From: Paracoccus sp. TOH
GTDB taxonomy: Bacteria; Pseudomonadota; Alphaproteobacteria; Rhodobacterales; Rhodobacteraceae
Reading direction: 5' to 3'
DNA: 64,000 nt
Assembly: GCF_030388245.1 (NCBI RefSeq)
Contig: NZ_CP098360.1
Coordinates: 1,572,501-1,636,500 of the forward strand
The notes under the pieces are model-generated. The model saw only the letters and a program-made list of their open reading frames with translations, ran no database searches and was not told the origin of the DNA. Within the stretch, counting starts at the first letter, position 1, and every line of letters begins with the position of its first letter. Both the position numbers and the translations under genes were made by a program. Positions 25,965-34,348 of the stretch are shown in pieces.

Positions 25965-27170
25965 TCAGCCGACCTTCTCGAACTTCGCGGCCTCTTCCGA
26001 GCCGCGCGTCGCATTGCCCTTGGAATAGGAATGCGCGCCGACGCCGGCCAGGCTGCCGCCCTGCACGATCAAGTATTCGTCGCGGATCGGCCGGCCCTCG
26101 AAATGGCATTCCAGGATCTCGCGCGTGCCGGCGGCATAGCGGGCCTGCGCCGACAGCGAGGTGCCCGAGATATGCGGCGTCATCGCGTTATGCGGCATGG
26201 TGCGCCAGGGATGATCCTGCGGCGCCGGCTGCGGGAACCAGACGTCGCCGCCATAGCCGGCCAGTTGGCCGCTTTCCAGCGCCCGGGCCACCGCGTCGCG
26301 GTCGCAGAGCTTGCCGCGCGCCGTGTTGACCAGATAGGCGCCGCGCTTGAACAGCTTCAGCGTCTTGTCGTTGACCATGTGCTCGGTCTCGGGATGCAGC
26401 GGGCAGTTCAGCGTGACGATGTCGCAGGCCGGGAACATGTCCCGCGGCGTCTCGTGCCAGGTCAGGCCCAGTTCCTGCTCGACCTCGCGCGGCAGGCGGT
26501 GGCGGTCGGTATAGTGCAGGTGCATGCCGAAGGGCTTGAAGCGGCGCAGCACCGCCAGACCGATGCGGCCGGCGGCGACGGTGCCGACATGCATCCCCTC
26601 GATGTCGTAAGAGCGGGTGACGCAATCGGCGATGTTCCAGCCGCCCTTCACCGCCCAGTCATGCGAGGGGGTGTAGTTGCGCACCAGGTTCAGCGCCGTC
26701 ATCACCACATGTTCGGACACGCTGATCGAGTTGCAGAAGGTCACCTCGGCCACGGTGATGCCGCGGTCGATGGCGGCCTGCAGGTCGACATGGTCCGAGC
26801 CGATGCCGGCGGTCAGCGCCAGCTTCAGCTTCGGCGCCTTGGCGATGCGCTCGGCGGTCAGGTAGGCCGGCCAGAACGGCTGCGAGATGACGACCTCGGC
26901 ATCGTGCAGGTGCTTTTCCAGCTCGCTGTCGGGACCGTCCTTGGACGAGGTCACCACCAGCTCGTGGCCCTGTGCTTCCAGGTATTTGCGCAAGCCCAGC
27001 GCGCCCGAGACCGAGCCGAGCAGGCTGCCCGGCACGAAGTCGATGGCCTTGGGCGTGGGCAGGGTCTGCCCGTCGGGATAGCGCTCGATCACCGGCAGGG
27101 AATCGCGGGCGTAAGAGGTCGGATAGCCGTCGACCGGATCATCGTAAAGAACGCAAACTACCTTGGCCAT
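25965..27170 (-). CDS. fdh: NAD-dependent formate dehydrogenase (metal-free, D-2-hydroxyacid family)
   Basis: 401 residues, oxidising formate to CO2 with NAD. The N-terminus MAKVVCVLYDDPVDGYP, active-site CNSIS at 146-150, dinucleotide-binding GTVAAGRIG at 196-204, Asp221 in HYTDRH (NAD specificity), NTARGKL with the catalytic Arg, and TPHISGTSLSAQAR with the catalytic His are all intact. This matches the cofactor-independent FDHs of methylotrophs such as Pseudomonas sp. 101 and Paracoccus. The start is the ATG at 27170; upstream frame is leader. It supplies NADH from C1 oxidation. Confidence 0.95.
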   Translation of the reverse strand: MAKVVCVLYDDPVDGYPTSYARDSLPVIERYPDGQTLPTPKAIDFVPGSLLGSVSGALGLRKYLEAQGHELVVTSSKDGPDSELEKHLHDAEVVISQPFWPAYLTAERIAKAPKLKLALTAGIGSDHVDLQAAIDRGITVAEVTFCNSISVSEHVVMTALNLVRNYTPSHDWAVKGGWNIADCVTRSYDIEGMHVGTVAAGRIGLAVLRRFKPFGMHLHYTDRHRLPREVEQELGLTWHETPRDMFPACDIVTLNCPLHPETEHMVNDKTLKLFKRGAYLVNTARGKLCDRDAVARALESGQLAGYGGDVWFPQPAPQDHPWRTMPHNAMTPHISGTSLSAQARYAAGTREILECHFEGRPIRDEYLIVQGGSLAGVGAHSYSKGNATRGSEEAAKFEKVG

Positions 27171-27621
27171 GTCACTTCCTTTTTGCTTCGTTGCGGCAGC
27201 CAGAAGCCCTGCCTTCGCGCCGCATCCGGCACAAAGGATCACCGGCCTGTCCCTTGCGGTCAGGCGGACCGGCCGCTTGCGGCCGGGGTGAATGTCGGGG
27301 CTTCCCTCCCTGGATGCCTCGGGTTGAGCGAGGTGTCTTGTGGACAGGGCAAGCCTGCATTCCGCGGCAGGCATTGGCAAATCGGAGTTTTTCAACGATC
27401 CATAGACGGGGTCGATCAAGCTGCGGCGCAGCATCCACCGACGCGGCGATTCCGCCGCCGCTGGGCGCGCGATCGCGCGCCGCATCGCGGATCGCGGTCA
27501 CGCCGAGCGTCTCGCCCGGATCGAGTGGACCGGCGTCGAGATGACGGGAAAGCCCGAGCCGGCGCAGCAGGCCATCGACACCAGGTTGGATCGTCGGTGC
27601 GCCGGTTGACGCCGGCCCGGT
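27171..27621. other. 451-base leader/gap between Nudix and FDH genes
   Basis: No gene is called. Minus-strand frames are open (for example PGVDGLLRRLGLSRHLDAGP near the Nudix end) but have no start signal or recognised domain, so this may be either the long 5' leader and promoter region of fdh or a relic. The FDH-proximal 20 bases carry AAAAAGGAAGTGAC, a good ribosome binding site. Confidence 0.4.
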
Positions 27622-28041
27622 CTAGGCCGGGGCGCGGAACAGGCCGGCAACCAGACGCGGCAGGATCTCCTTGCCGGTCAGCGGCGCCAGGGGCAGGCCG
27701 GCCGCTGCCGGATCGATCCAGACCGCCTCGGCAATCTCGGCGCCCGCGGCGATGTCCGCTTCCCCGCTCAGTCGCAGCAGAAACAGCTCTGCCACCACCT
27801 GACAGCCGGGCTCATTCGCGGCAGGCGCCCGGAACCGGCCCAGATGCCGCAGCGCATCGGCACCGATCTGCAATCCGATTTCCTCGCCAAGCTCCCGGCA
27901 AAGCGCGCTTTCGGGGCTTTCGCCTGGATCGATCTTGCCGCCTGGCTGTTGAAACGCCCGGGTGCCCGCTTTGCGCACCAGAAGCGTTCGGCCATCGGGG
28001 TCGAGAATCAGTGCGGCCGATATCCGAATCTCCTTGGTCAA
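27622..28041 (-). CDS. Nudix hydrolase
   Basis: 139 residues. A complete Nudix box runs from Gly35 (GGKIDPGESPESALCRELGE, then EIGL, residues 34-58): G-x5-E-x7-REL-x-EE-x-G. It hydrolyses a nucleoside diphosphate linked to another group; the substrate cannot be predicted. The stop of the LysR gene lies 18 bases upstream, so the two are probably one transcript. Confidence 0.85.
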   Translation of the reverse strand: MTKEIRISAALILDPDGRTLLVRKAGTRAFQQPGGKIDPGESPESALCRELGEEIGLQIGADALRHLGRFRAPAANEPGCQVVAELFLLRLSGEADIAAGAEIAEAVWIDPAAAGLPLAPLTGKEILPRLVAGLFRAPA

Positions 28042-28059
28042 ACGCAGCCTCCTGGCGGA

Positions 28060-28983
28060 TCACGGCTCATGCAGGTCGGCGTCGCCGAACAGGCCGTTCG
28101 CGACCGCCCGTTGGGCGCAATCCTGCAAGGCCCGCACCATGGGGGATTGCGGCATCCGATCGGCAAGGACAAGGCCGATTTCCTGCACCTGTGCCGGGGT
28201 CGTCATCGGGATCAGCGCCAGATCGGGCACGCCGCCAAAAACCATGCCGAACGTATGCGGCACGATGGCGCACCAAGGCCCGCGCCGCAGATGCGCCATC
28301 ACCCCCAGGAAGGAATTGGTGGTGATCCGCGGCTTCAATGTCACGCCGGAACTGGCGGCGATACGGTCAATGATGCGGCGGTTCTGCATGTCGTCTGACA
28401 ACAGGCAGAGCGGGTGCGCGACCGCTTCCGCCCAGCAGATGCCCGCCCGGCCGGCAAGGGCGTCCGTCTGGCGCGTGGCAAAGACATAGCGCTCGGAGTA
28501 AAGCCGCTGGCAGCGCACATGCTGCAAGGGCTCGTTGTCGAGATAGGTGATGCCGCCGTCGATGTCGAAGCTGTCGATCCCCTTCTGGATAGACCGCGAC
28601 GACATGGAGCGCAGCACGATCTCGGCATGCGGATTGCGGGCCATGAAGGCATCGGTCAGGATCGCGGTCGCCGGCATTGCGGCGGGGATCACGCCCAGTC
28701 TCAAGCAGCCCTTCAGCCCGGTGCTGTGCTTGCGGCTGAGATCGTCGCGCATGCTGTCGTGATCGGACAGGATCTGACGGCCCCAGTTCAGCACCTTTTC
28801 GCCCTCGGCGGTCAGCGACAGAAACCGGTGACCGCGCACGATCAGGCCCAGGTCGAGCTCTTCCTCGAGCTTGCGGATGGCGTGCGACAGCGTGGGTTGG
28901 GTGACGTTGCAGCGCTCGGCGGCGCGGCCGAAATGCTGCTCTTCGGCCAGCGTCACGAAAAATCTGAGATGACGTATCAGCAT
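28060..28983 (-). CDS. LysR-family transcriptional regulator
   Basis: 307 residues starting MLIRHLRFFVTLAEEQHFGR; the ATG at 28983 gives the standard LysR N-terminus. Winged helix-turn-helix in residues 1-60 (CNVTQPTLSHAIRKLEEEL), then the effector-binding domain. It lies upstream of Nudix and fdh on the same strand and may regulate fdh, as LysR proteins do for other formate dehydrogenases, but no operator could be identified. Confidence 0.88.
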   Translation of the reverse strand: MLIRHLRFFVTLAEEQHFGRAAERCNVTQPTLSHAIRKLEEELDLGLIVRGHRFLSLTAEGEKVLNWGRQILSDHDSMRDDLSRKHSTGLKGCLRLGVIPAAMPATAILTDAFMARNPHAEIVLRSMSSRSIQKGIDSFDIDGGITYLDNEPLQHVRCQRLYSERYVFATRQTDALAGRAGICWAEAVAHPLCLLSDDMQNRRIIDRIAASSGVTLKPRITTNSFLGVMAHLRRGPWCAIVPHTFGMVFGGVPDLALIPMTTPAQVQEIGLVLADRMPQSPMVRALQDCAQRAVANGLFGDADLHEP

Positions 28984-29085
28984 GATAATACTTTTCCGGT
29001 GCCAGGTTCGTCGCGGTCCCGGAACCAAACGAAAGGTTGCGTGGCGGCTGGCAGGAGAGAGCGGCGCCGCGGCCCCGACCCGAGA

Positions 29086-29712
29086 TCACCGCAGATCGCG
29101 CAGCAGGCGCGAGACATGCGTGGGCCGCCAGGCCGTGCCGTTTTCGGTGGTCCAGCCGCGCTGGTTCAGGGCCGATGCGATCTCGCTCAGGGTTGATCCG
29201 CTTTCACGCATCGGCAGCACGATCGGCAGGGCATGGTCCGCGATGTCGCTGGGCCGGCGTTCGCCGTTCGCCTTCCCGGCCGCCGCCCAAGGCAGATCAT
29301 GCGACTGGTCTGTCTGTTGCTTCTCAAGGTCGAAGGCGCGCTCCTGTGCAATCATCCGGGCGTAGATCTGCAATTCGCTCTTGCGGGCATAAGGCAGCCC
29401 GGCGACGCGCAGCCGAATCCCGGGATCGGCGAAGACGGCGGCATGGCCGACTCTGTCGAAGGGGATGCGGTCCAGGCGCGCGACCAACAGCTCTGCGCCG
29501 TTCAGGCGGCAAAGCTCCAGCGCCGCCGCCAGGGCCGGGAAATTCTGCGCGGCGGTCGCGTTGCGGTCGCAAAACAGCTTTGCCACCTGGGCGGCGGCGC
29601 CAGCAAAGCTGCCCAGGAAAAAAGCGATGTCCCGCCTTTGCGCCGACAGACTACGCCCCGAGTGACTCCGGTCCTCTGGTCCAAGGCGTGTGTAGATCAC
29701 GAACCGGGTCAT
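29086..29712 (-). CDS. Serine-recombinase-like protein, probably catalytically inactive
   Basis: 208 residues starting MTRFVIYTRLGPEDRS. The N-terminal domain follows the resolvase pattern (VIYTRxx ... SLSAQRRD ... GAELLVARLDRI) and the C-terminal segment GSTLSEIASALNQRGWTTEN matches the recombinase helix-turn-helix. The position of the catalytic Ser (normally YxRVS) holds Gly in YTRLG, and the second active-site Arg of the LDRLxR segment is lost (LDRIPFD). The product is therefore likely a DNA-binding derivative or a decayed invertase. The start at 29712 is chosen because the upstream frame overlaps the TonB receptor terminator and gene. Confidence 0.7.
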   Translation of the reverse strand: MTRFVIYTRLGPEDRSHSGRSLSAQRRDIAFFLGSFAGAAAQVAKLFCDRNATAAQNFPALAAALELCRLNGAELLVARLDRIPFDRVGHAAVFADPGIRLRVAGLPYARKSELQIYARMIAQERAFDLEKQQTDQSHDLPWAAAGKANGERRPSDIADHALPIVLPMRESGSTLSEIASALNQRGWTTENGTAWRPTHVSRLLRDLR

Positions 29713-29758
29713 CGCTTTGCCTTTCCGCTTGCCGGCCCGGCGTTGAAAACGCGGGCAG

Positions 29759-29789
29759 GCACGGGGGGCGACGATGGCGCCCCCCGTGC
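29759..29789 (-). terminator. Terminator hairpin after the TonB receptor gene
   Basis: GCACGGGGGGCG (29759-29770), a 7-base loop, and its complement CGCCCCCCGTGC (29778-29789), directly after the receptor's stop codon. Confidence 0.7.
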
Positions 29790-29792
29790 TTT

Positions 29793-31931
29793 TCAGAACC
29801 GCAGCGCGGTGGTCAGGAAAAAGCTGCGCCCCGCCTCGGGATAGCCTTCGACCAGTGCATAATCCCGGTCGAAGATGTTGCGCATGCCGAACAGAATCTC
29901 GGCCCGGTCGCTGGCCTGCCACGCGAAATCCAGGTTGGCCAGCGCGAAGCCGCCCATGCGGGTATAGGCGATGGCCGCCGGATCTTCGGGCTGGATGGCG
30001 CTTTCCGACAGGCGCGAGCTTGAGACCTGCACCGAGGGCGAGACCGTCAGCGCCGCCGTGGCCTGCCAGTCCAGCCGCACAAAGGCATTGTGGCGCGGCG
30101 TGTCGGTCGGCCGGTAATCGGCGCGCAGCGGGTCGGTGATCGACCGATGCAGATAGGTATAGTTCGCCACCAGCATCAGGCCGTCGGCCAGTTGCCAGTC
30201 GGCCGAGACCTCGAACCCCTTGTAGACCCCGTCGCCGACGTTGCGGCTTTGGGTGATCTGGTCGCCCTCATCGTCAAGCGCGCCGGTCGGGACCGACTGG
30301 ATCATGTCCTTGACCTTGCTGTAGAACAGCGCCGCGTCCACGGTGGCGGGGCCGATGTCGCCGCTGTAGCCCAGCTCGGCGTTCAGCGCGCGTTCCGATT
30401 CCAGGTCCGGGTTCGGCACCGCCGTCCCGAAGCGGGTGCTGTAGCGGTCGAAGAGCGTCGGGAACCGGGTGCGCGAGGACAGGCTGGCGCGATATTCGCC
30501 CGAAGCGCCCGGCTGCCAGATCGCCGCCAGCTGCCAGTTCACCGCGTCCGACGAACCCGTCGGCAGGCCGGCGTCGTCCTCGGTCCGGTCGGCTTCCAGC
30601 ACGCGGGCCTTGTCATAGCTCAGGCCCGCGACCACGCGCAGATCCTCGCGCGCCTGCCAGGTGTCCTCCAGCGCGACGGACCAGGTTTCCTCGGTGCTGA
30701 TCTCGGCCGGATCGGGGCTGCCGCCCAGACCCGGGCGCGAGAACTGGATCGATTCATGCCGGTCGCGGCGGAAATGCGCGGCGCTGCGCAGGGTGTGGTC
30801 GCCGAACTCGGCCCCGCCTTCAAGGCTCAGGCCCCAGGACCGGTCCTTGTAGCGGCTGTCGAAGGCGCGGCGCTCGGTCTGGGTGCTATGGGTATAGTCG
30901 TCCCAGGCCGAGAGCAGGTTGTCGAAGCGGTTGTAATAGGCCTTGGTCTTCACATAGCCCATGCCGAGTTCGGTGTGCGAATAGAAGGCCAGGCTGTCGA
31001 TGTCCCATTCCGGCCAGGTCCAGTCGCGCTGCCAGCTTTGGCCTTCGCCGGGCTCATCGGTCACCCCGCGGATCGGCTGGTCGACGTTGTAGGGCGCGTT
31101 CTTCTGCCCGGTCTGGCGGGTATAGCTCAGCACGTATTCGTCGGTCGCGTTCGGCGTCCAGCCGGCCTTGAGGTTCAGCCGCGAATCCTCGCTGTCGGAA
31201 TAGTCGCGCAGGCCGGCACCCTGCTGCGGGCGGGGCTGAAAATCGCGCGACAGGTAGAAGCCGTCGCTGTCGCGCTTCAGATAGCTGCCTTGCAGCCAGA
31301 ACTGTTCCTGTTTCGTGCCCAGCGACACATAGCCGCTGCGGCCCGAGATGTCGCCGCGATTGCCGGCCTCGACGCCCAGCCGGGCCTCGCCCTCGAAGGG
31401 CTGCGTGGGCTGGCGCGTCACCAGGTTGATGGCGCCGCCCATGCCGCCGGGGCCGTTCAGCACCGAGACATAGCCCTTTTGCACCTGGATCTCGGCCAGG
31501 TCGGGGGTCAGGAAGCGGCCATAATCCAGGCGGTTGTCGGCCGGCAGATAGACCCGGATGCCGTCGATCGACAGCGGCGCCTGGAAGCGGTCGAAGCCGC
31601 GCACGAAGACCAGCCGCTCGTTGCGGCTGCCGCCGGTATTGCCGATCTCGACCCCCGGCACCACGGCCAGCGCATCATCCAGCGTCAGGCGGTTCTGCCG
31701 CGCGATCTCCTCCGAGGAAACGGTGGTCGCCGTGCCGCCCTGCGCCTCGGCCTTGCCGGTGATGACCACCGTGCCCAGCGTGAAGACCGGGCTGGCCGGG
31801 TCGGCGTCTTCGGCCATGCCCGTGTCGGGCTCTTGCGCCATGCCCGCGCCGGGCGTTTGCGCCATGCCGGCGCCGGGCATCAGCCCGGCCAAGGCCAGGG
31901 CGAACAGGCCCCTCGTCAAATTACACTCCAT
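29793..31931 (-). CDS. TonB-dependent outer-membrane receptor
   Basis: 712 residues. ATG 31931 follows AGAGGGAGCG and gives a signal peptide (MECNLTRGLFALALAGLMPG, cleaved near AQ). Between signal and plug there is a short repeat of GAGMAQ-type units. The plug domain (about 50-165: GTVVITGKAEAQGG ... LDDALAVVPGVEI ... FVRGF ... GPGGMGGAINLVTRQP) is followed by the 22-strand barrel ending in a C-terminal Phe (TTALRF). It imports a ligand across the outer membrane using TonB. Divergent from the mop/ABC operon, with a Mo-box-like operator 18 bases upstream of its start, so a molybdenum- or tungsten-related ligand is inferred. Iron or cobalamin complexes are the usual alternative. Confidence 0.9.
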   Translation of the reverse strand: MECNLTRGLFALALAGLMPGAGMAQTPGAGMAQEPDTGMAEDADPASPVFTLGTVVITGKAEAQGGTATTVSSEEIARQNRLTLDDALAVVPGVEIGNTGGSRNERLVFVRGFDRFQAPLSIDGIRVYLPADNRLDYGRFLTPDLAEIQVQKGYVSVLNGPGGMGGAINLVTRQPTQPFEGEARLGVEAGNRGDISGRSGYVSLGTKQEQFWLQGSYLKRDSDGFYLSRDFQPRPQQGAGLRDYSDSEDSRLNLKAGWTPNATDEYVLSYTRQTGQKNAPYNVDQPIRGVTDEPGEGQSWQRDWTWPEWDIDSLAFYSHTELGMGYVKTKAYYNRFDNLLSAWDDYTHSTQTERRAFDSRYKDRSWGLSLEGGAEFGDHTLRSAAHFRRDRHESIQFSRPGLGGSPDPAEISTEETWSVALEDTWQAREDLRVVAGLSYDKARVLEADRTEDDAGLPTGSSDAVNWQLAAIWQPGASGEYRASLSSRTRFPTLFDRYSTRFGTAVPNPDLESERALNAELGYSGDIGPATVDAALFYSKVKDMIQSVPTGALDDEGDQITQSRNVGDGVYKGFEVSADWQLADGLMLVANYTYLHRSITDPLRADYRPTDTPRHNAFVRLDWQATAALTVSPSVQVSSSRLSESAIQPEDPAAIAYTRMGGFALANLDFAWQASDRAEILFGMRNIFDRDYALVEGYPEAGRSFFLTTALRF

Positions 31932-31948
31932 CGCTCCCTCTCGCGAAT

Positions 31949-31972
31949 CGTTATGTTTCATAAAACATAACG
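31949..31972 (-). promoter_or_regulatory. Mo-box-like operator of the TonB receptor
   Basis: Perfect 10-base inverted repeat CGTTATGTTT / AAACATAACG with a 4-base centre (CATA). In 9-6-9 form it matches the CGTTAT-N12-ATAACG architecture of ModE/Mo-box sites. It lies just upstream of the receptor's ribosome binding site, where a bound repressor would block transcription. Confidence 0.65.
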
Positions 31973-32057
31973 TAGCCGGCCGGGATGACCATAGGCCGAA
32001 CGGTGTCGCAGCCTCCGGGCGTGTCCGCCGCGCCACGTAGCGCTTGCCAGCACCATC

Positions 32058-32081
32058 CGTTATGTTTCATCATCTATAACG
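32058..32081 (+). promoter_or_regulatory. Second Mo-box-like operator, upstream of the DUF2478-mop-ABC operon
   Basis: CGTTATGTT-N6-TCTATAACG: same outer arms CGTTAT and ATAACG and same 24-base span as the operator at 31949-31972, with one imperfect arm. It ends 32 bases before the first start codon of the operon. Confidence 0.6.
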
Positions 32082-32113
32082 ACGCGGGAATCAGCGCCGA
32101 AAGGGGGACCACC

Positions 32114-32626
32114 ATGGACATCCGCTATGTCTGCTCGAACGAGGAATTCGGCACCGACAGCGCGCTGAGCGCCGCGGCCGGGCGCGCGACGGCGCTGGGC
32201 ATCGCGCTGGCCGGCACCGTGCAGCCGGTCGACCCGGACATGCCGCGCGGCCATTGCGACATCGTGCTGGCGCTTTTGCCCGATGGCGAGCGGCGCGGCA
32301 TCAGCGCCGACCTGCCGCCCGAGATGCCCGGCTGCCGGCTGGACCCCGAGGCGTTGGAGGCGGCGGTCGCCGTCGTCGAAAGCCGCCTGCCCGGCGCGCA
32401 GGCGCTGGTGGTGAACAAGTTCGGCAAGCAGGAGGCGGCGGGCCGCGGCCTTGTCCATGCCATCGGCGAGGCCTGCGCACGGGGCCTGCCGGTGCTGGTC
32501 GGCGTGGCGCCGCAATGGCGCGAGGCCTTTCTGGCCTTTACCGAGGGCAGGGCCCAGCCGCTGCCGGCAGAGGAAGATGCGATTGTCGCATGGCTGCGGC
32601 AGGCCTGCCTTGCTAAGGTCGGCTGA
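32114..32626 (+). CDS. DUF2478-like P-loop-related protein of molybdenum clusters
   Basis: 170 residues starting MDIRYVCSNEEFGTDSALSA after AAAGGGGGA. It resembles DUF2478 proteins (GRATALGIALAGTVQP, AQALVVNKFGKQEAAGRG, PVLVGVAPQWREAFLAF), a family often found near molybdate genes. These patterns look like a nucleotide-binding alpha/beta fold without a classical Walker A (Ser/Thr loop GTDSALSAA). First gene of an operon with overlapping or closely spaced genes to 36094; it precedes mop by 29 bases. The biochemical role is unknown. Confidence 0.7.
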   Translation: MDIRYVCSNEEFGTDSALSAAAGRATALGIALAGTVQPVDPDMPRGHCDIVLALLPDGERRGISADLPPEMPGCRLDPEALEAAVAVVESRLPGAQALVVNKFGKQEAAGRGLVHAIGEACARGLPVLVGVAPQWREAFLAFTEGRAQPLPAEEDAIVAWLRQACLAKVG

Positions 32627-32655
32627 TTTTCAACCCTACGGTAAAGGAACACCCC

Positions 32656-32865
32656 ATGAAGCTCAGCGCAAGAAACGTCCTGCCCGGTACCGTGACCGAG
32701 ATCGTGACCGGCGCCGTGACTAGCCATGTCCGCATCGACCTGGGCGGCAGCACCGTCACCGCCTCGATCACCAATGATGCGGTCAAGGAACTGGGGCTCA
32801 AGGTCGGCAGCCGCGCTTCGGCCGTCATCAAGGCCTCGGACGTGATGGTCGGCGTCGCGGAATGA
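32656..32865 (+). CDS. mop: Molbindin (Mop), molybdate-binding TOBE protein
   Basis: A 69-residue single TOBE/Mop domain: MKLSARNVLPGTVTEIVTGA, then TSHVRIDLGGSTVTASITND and the ending KASDVMVGVAE. Small Mops assemble into hexamers that bind and store molybdate or tungstate in the cytoplasm. AAAGGAAC precedes the start. Its stop overlaps the start of the next gene by 4 bases (ATGA). Its presence is the strongest marker that this cluster handles Mo or W. Confidence 0.9.
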   Translation: MKLSARNVLPGTVTEIVTGAVTSHVRIDLGGSTVTASITNDAVKELGLKVGSRASAVIKASDVMVGVAE

Positions 32866-33320
32866 CACGATCCGCGGATGCGCTGAGGCCACATGAACGG
32901 GCCGTGACCACGCCGACGGGTTTCGACGCCGGACTTTGGTTCATCGGCCGCATCCGCACCCCCTGGCATCGGCGCGGTGATTGCCCGCATCGCGGCGATG
33001 CCGAGACCGGCCCCGATTGCCATATCGAAGTCTTCGGCCCCTGGGACGCGGCGCTGGCCGGGGTCCGGGCGCATGAGAATCTGCAGATCCTGTACTGGAT
33101 GGATCATGCCCGGCGCGACCTGGTGCTGCAGAACCCGAAATTCGGCGACAGCGCCACCGGAACCTTTGCCCTGCGTTCGCCGGTGCGGCCCAATCCGGTC
33201 GCCTCCTCGGTCGTGCGGCTGCTGGCGGTCGACGGGCCGGTGCTGACCGTGCGCGGGCTGGATTGTCTGGACGGCACGCCGCTTATCGACATCAAGGCCG
33301 CATTCGGAGCCATGACATGA
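32862..33320 (+). CDS. TrmO/TsaA-like (UPF0066) SAM-dependent methyltransferase-like protein
   Basis: 152 residues with the beta-barrel SAM-binding fold of UPF0066: FIGRIRTPW near the N-terminus, then YWMDHARRDLVLQNP and the signature FALRSPVRPNPVASSVVRL. E. coli TrmO methylates t6A37 in tRNA-Thr. Here the gene is translationally coupled to mop and the ABC transporter (4-base overlaps on both sides), which suggests a metal- or cofactor-related role instead. UPF0066 genes are known from cofactor and metal operons in other prokaryotes. Confidence 0.75.
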   Translation: MTRSADALRPHERAVTTPTGFDAGLWFIGRIRTPWHRRGDCPHRGDAETGPDCHIEVFGPWDAALAGVRAHENLQILYWMDHARRDLVLQNPKFGDSATGTFALRSPVRPNPVASSVVRLLAVDGPVLTVRGLDCLDGTPLIDIKAAFGAMT

Positions 33321-34348
33321 TTCTTCTGACCCGCCGGCATCTTGCCGGCCTGCTGCTGGCGCTGGTCGCCGCCGGCCCGGCGCTGGCGCGGGATGGCAGG
33401 GCGTTCACCGACGCCACCGGGCGCGCGGTGCAGATCCCCGGCCATCCCCAGCGGGTCTTTGCCGCCGGCCCGCCGGCGGCGGTGCTGCTTTACGCGCTGA
33501 AGCCGCAGGCGATGGTCGGCTGGGTGCGGCCGCTGAAACCGCAAGACCGGCCTTTCCTGCGTGCCGGGCTTGCGGAACTGCCGGTGCTGGGCCGCCTGAC
33601 CGGCAGGGGCGACACGCTGAATCTCGAGGTGCTGCTGTCGGCCAAACCCGAGCTGATCGTGGATTACGGCAGCGTCAACGCCACCTATGCCGATCTGGCC
33701 CGGCGGGTGCAGGATCAGGCCGGCGTGCCCTATGTGCTGGTCGATGGCAGCTTTGCCGCCATGCCGCAGGCGATTCGGCAGATGGCCGAGGCGCTGGGCG
33801 TGCCGGAACGCGGCGAGACGCTGGCGGGCTATGCCGAAACGACACTGGCCGATCTGGACGCCATGCTGGCCGATATTCCCGAAGCGGCCCGGCCCGGCGT
33901 CTATCTGGCCCGCGGCCCCGAGGGGACCGAGACCGCCGGCCGCGCCTCGATCAATGCCGAGATCATCGCCCGCGTGGGGGCGCGGAACGTGGTCGATGCG
34001 GCGGGGGACGGGCTGGCCAATGTCTCGCCCGAGCAGGTGCAGGCCTGGGCACCCGATGTCATCATCACCGTGGACCCGGATTTCGCCGCCAAGGTCGGCA
34101 GCATGCCGGAATGGCAGGGCATCCCGGCGGTCGCCAATCGCCAGGTCTATCTGGCGCCTTCGGCACCTTTCGGCTTCATCGACGCCCCGCCTTCGGTCAA
34201 TCGGCTGGCCGGGGTGATCTGGCTGTCGCACAAGCTTTACCCGCAGGCGGCCAAGGGCGACCTGCACCGGCAGATCGCGGATTTCCACGAGTTGTTCTAT
34301 GGTCCACGTCCGGACGACGCCACCGTCTCGGCCCTGCTGGGTGAGTGA
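33317..34348 (+). CDS. Periplasmic binding protein of a BtuF/MolA-type ABC transporter
   Basis: 343 residues; start ATG overlaps the previous stop (ATGA). An N-terminal RR-containing signal (MILLTRRHLAGLLLALVAAG, cleavage near ALA-RDG) is followed by two lobes joined by a long helix, the class III fold: FTDATGRAVQIPGHPQRVFA ... ELIVDYGSVN ... PDVIITVDPDFAAKVGS. BtuF/FhuD relatives bind cobalamin or siderophores, while MolA of Haemophilus binds molybdate and tungstate. Context (mop, Mo-boxes) favours the latter. Confidence 0.85.
   Translation: MILLTRRHLAGLLLALVAAGPALARDGRAFTDATGRAVQIPGHPQRVFAAGPPAAVLLYALKPQAMVGWVRPLKPQDRPFLRAGLAELPVLGRLTGRGDTLNLEVLLSAKPELIVDYGSVNATYADLARRVQDQAGVPYVLVDGSFAAMPQAIRQMAEALGVPERGETLAGYAETTLADLDAMLADIPEAARPGVYLARGPEGTETAGRASINAEIIARVGARNVVDAAGDGLANVSPEQVQAWAPDVIITVDPDFAAKVGSMPEWQGIPAVANRQVYLAPSAPFGFIDAPPSVNRLAGVIWLSHKLYPQAAKGDLHRQIADFHELFYGPRPDDATVSALLGE

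Noticed and set aside
25431..28325. Long plus-strand frames opposite the HPP/FDH/Nudix genes (and 30090-31970, 51528-55406)
   Set aside because: Same antisense artefact; the minus-strand genes have all catalytic motifs.
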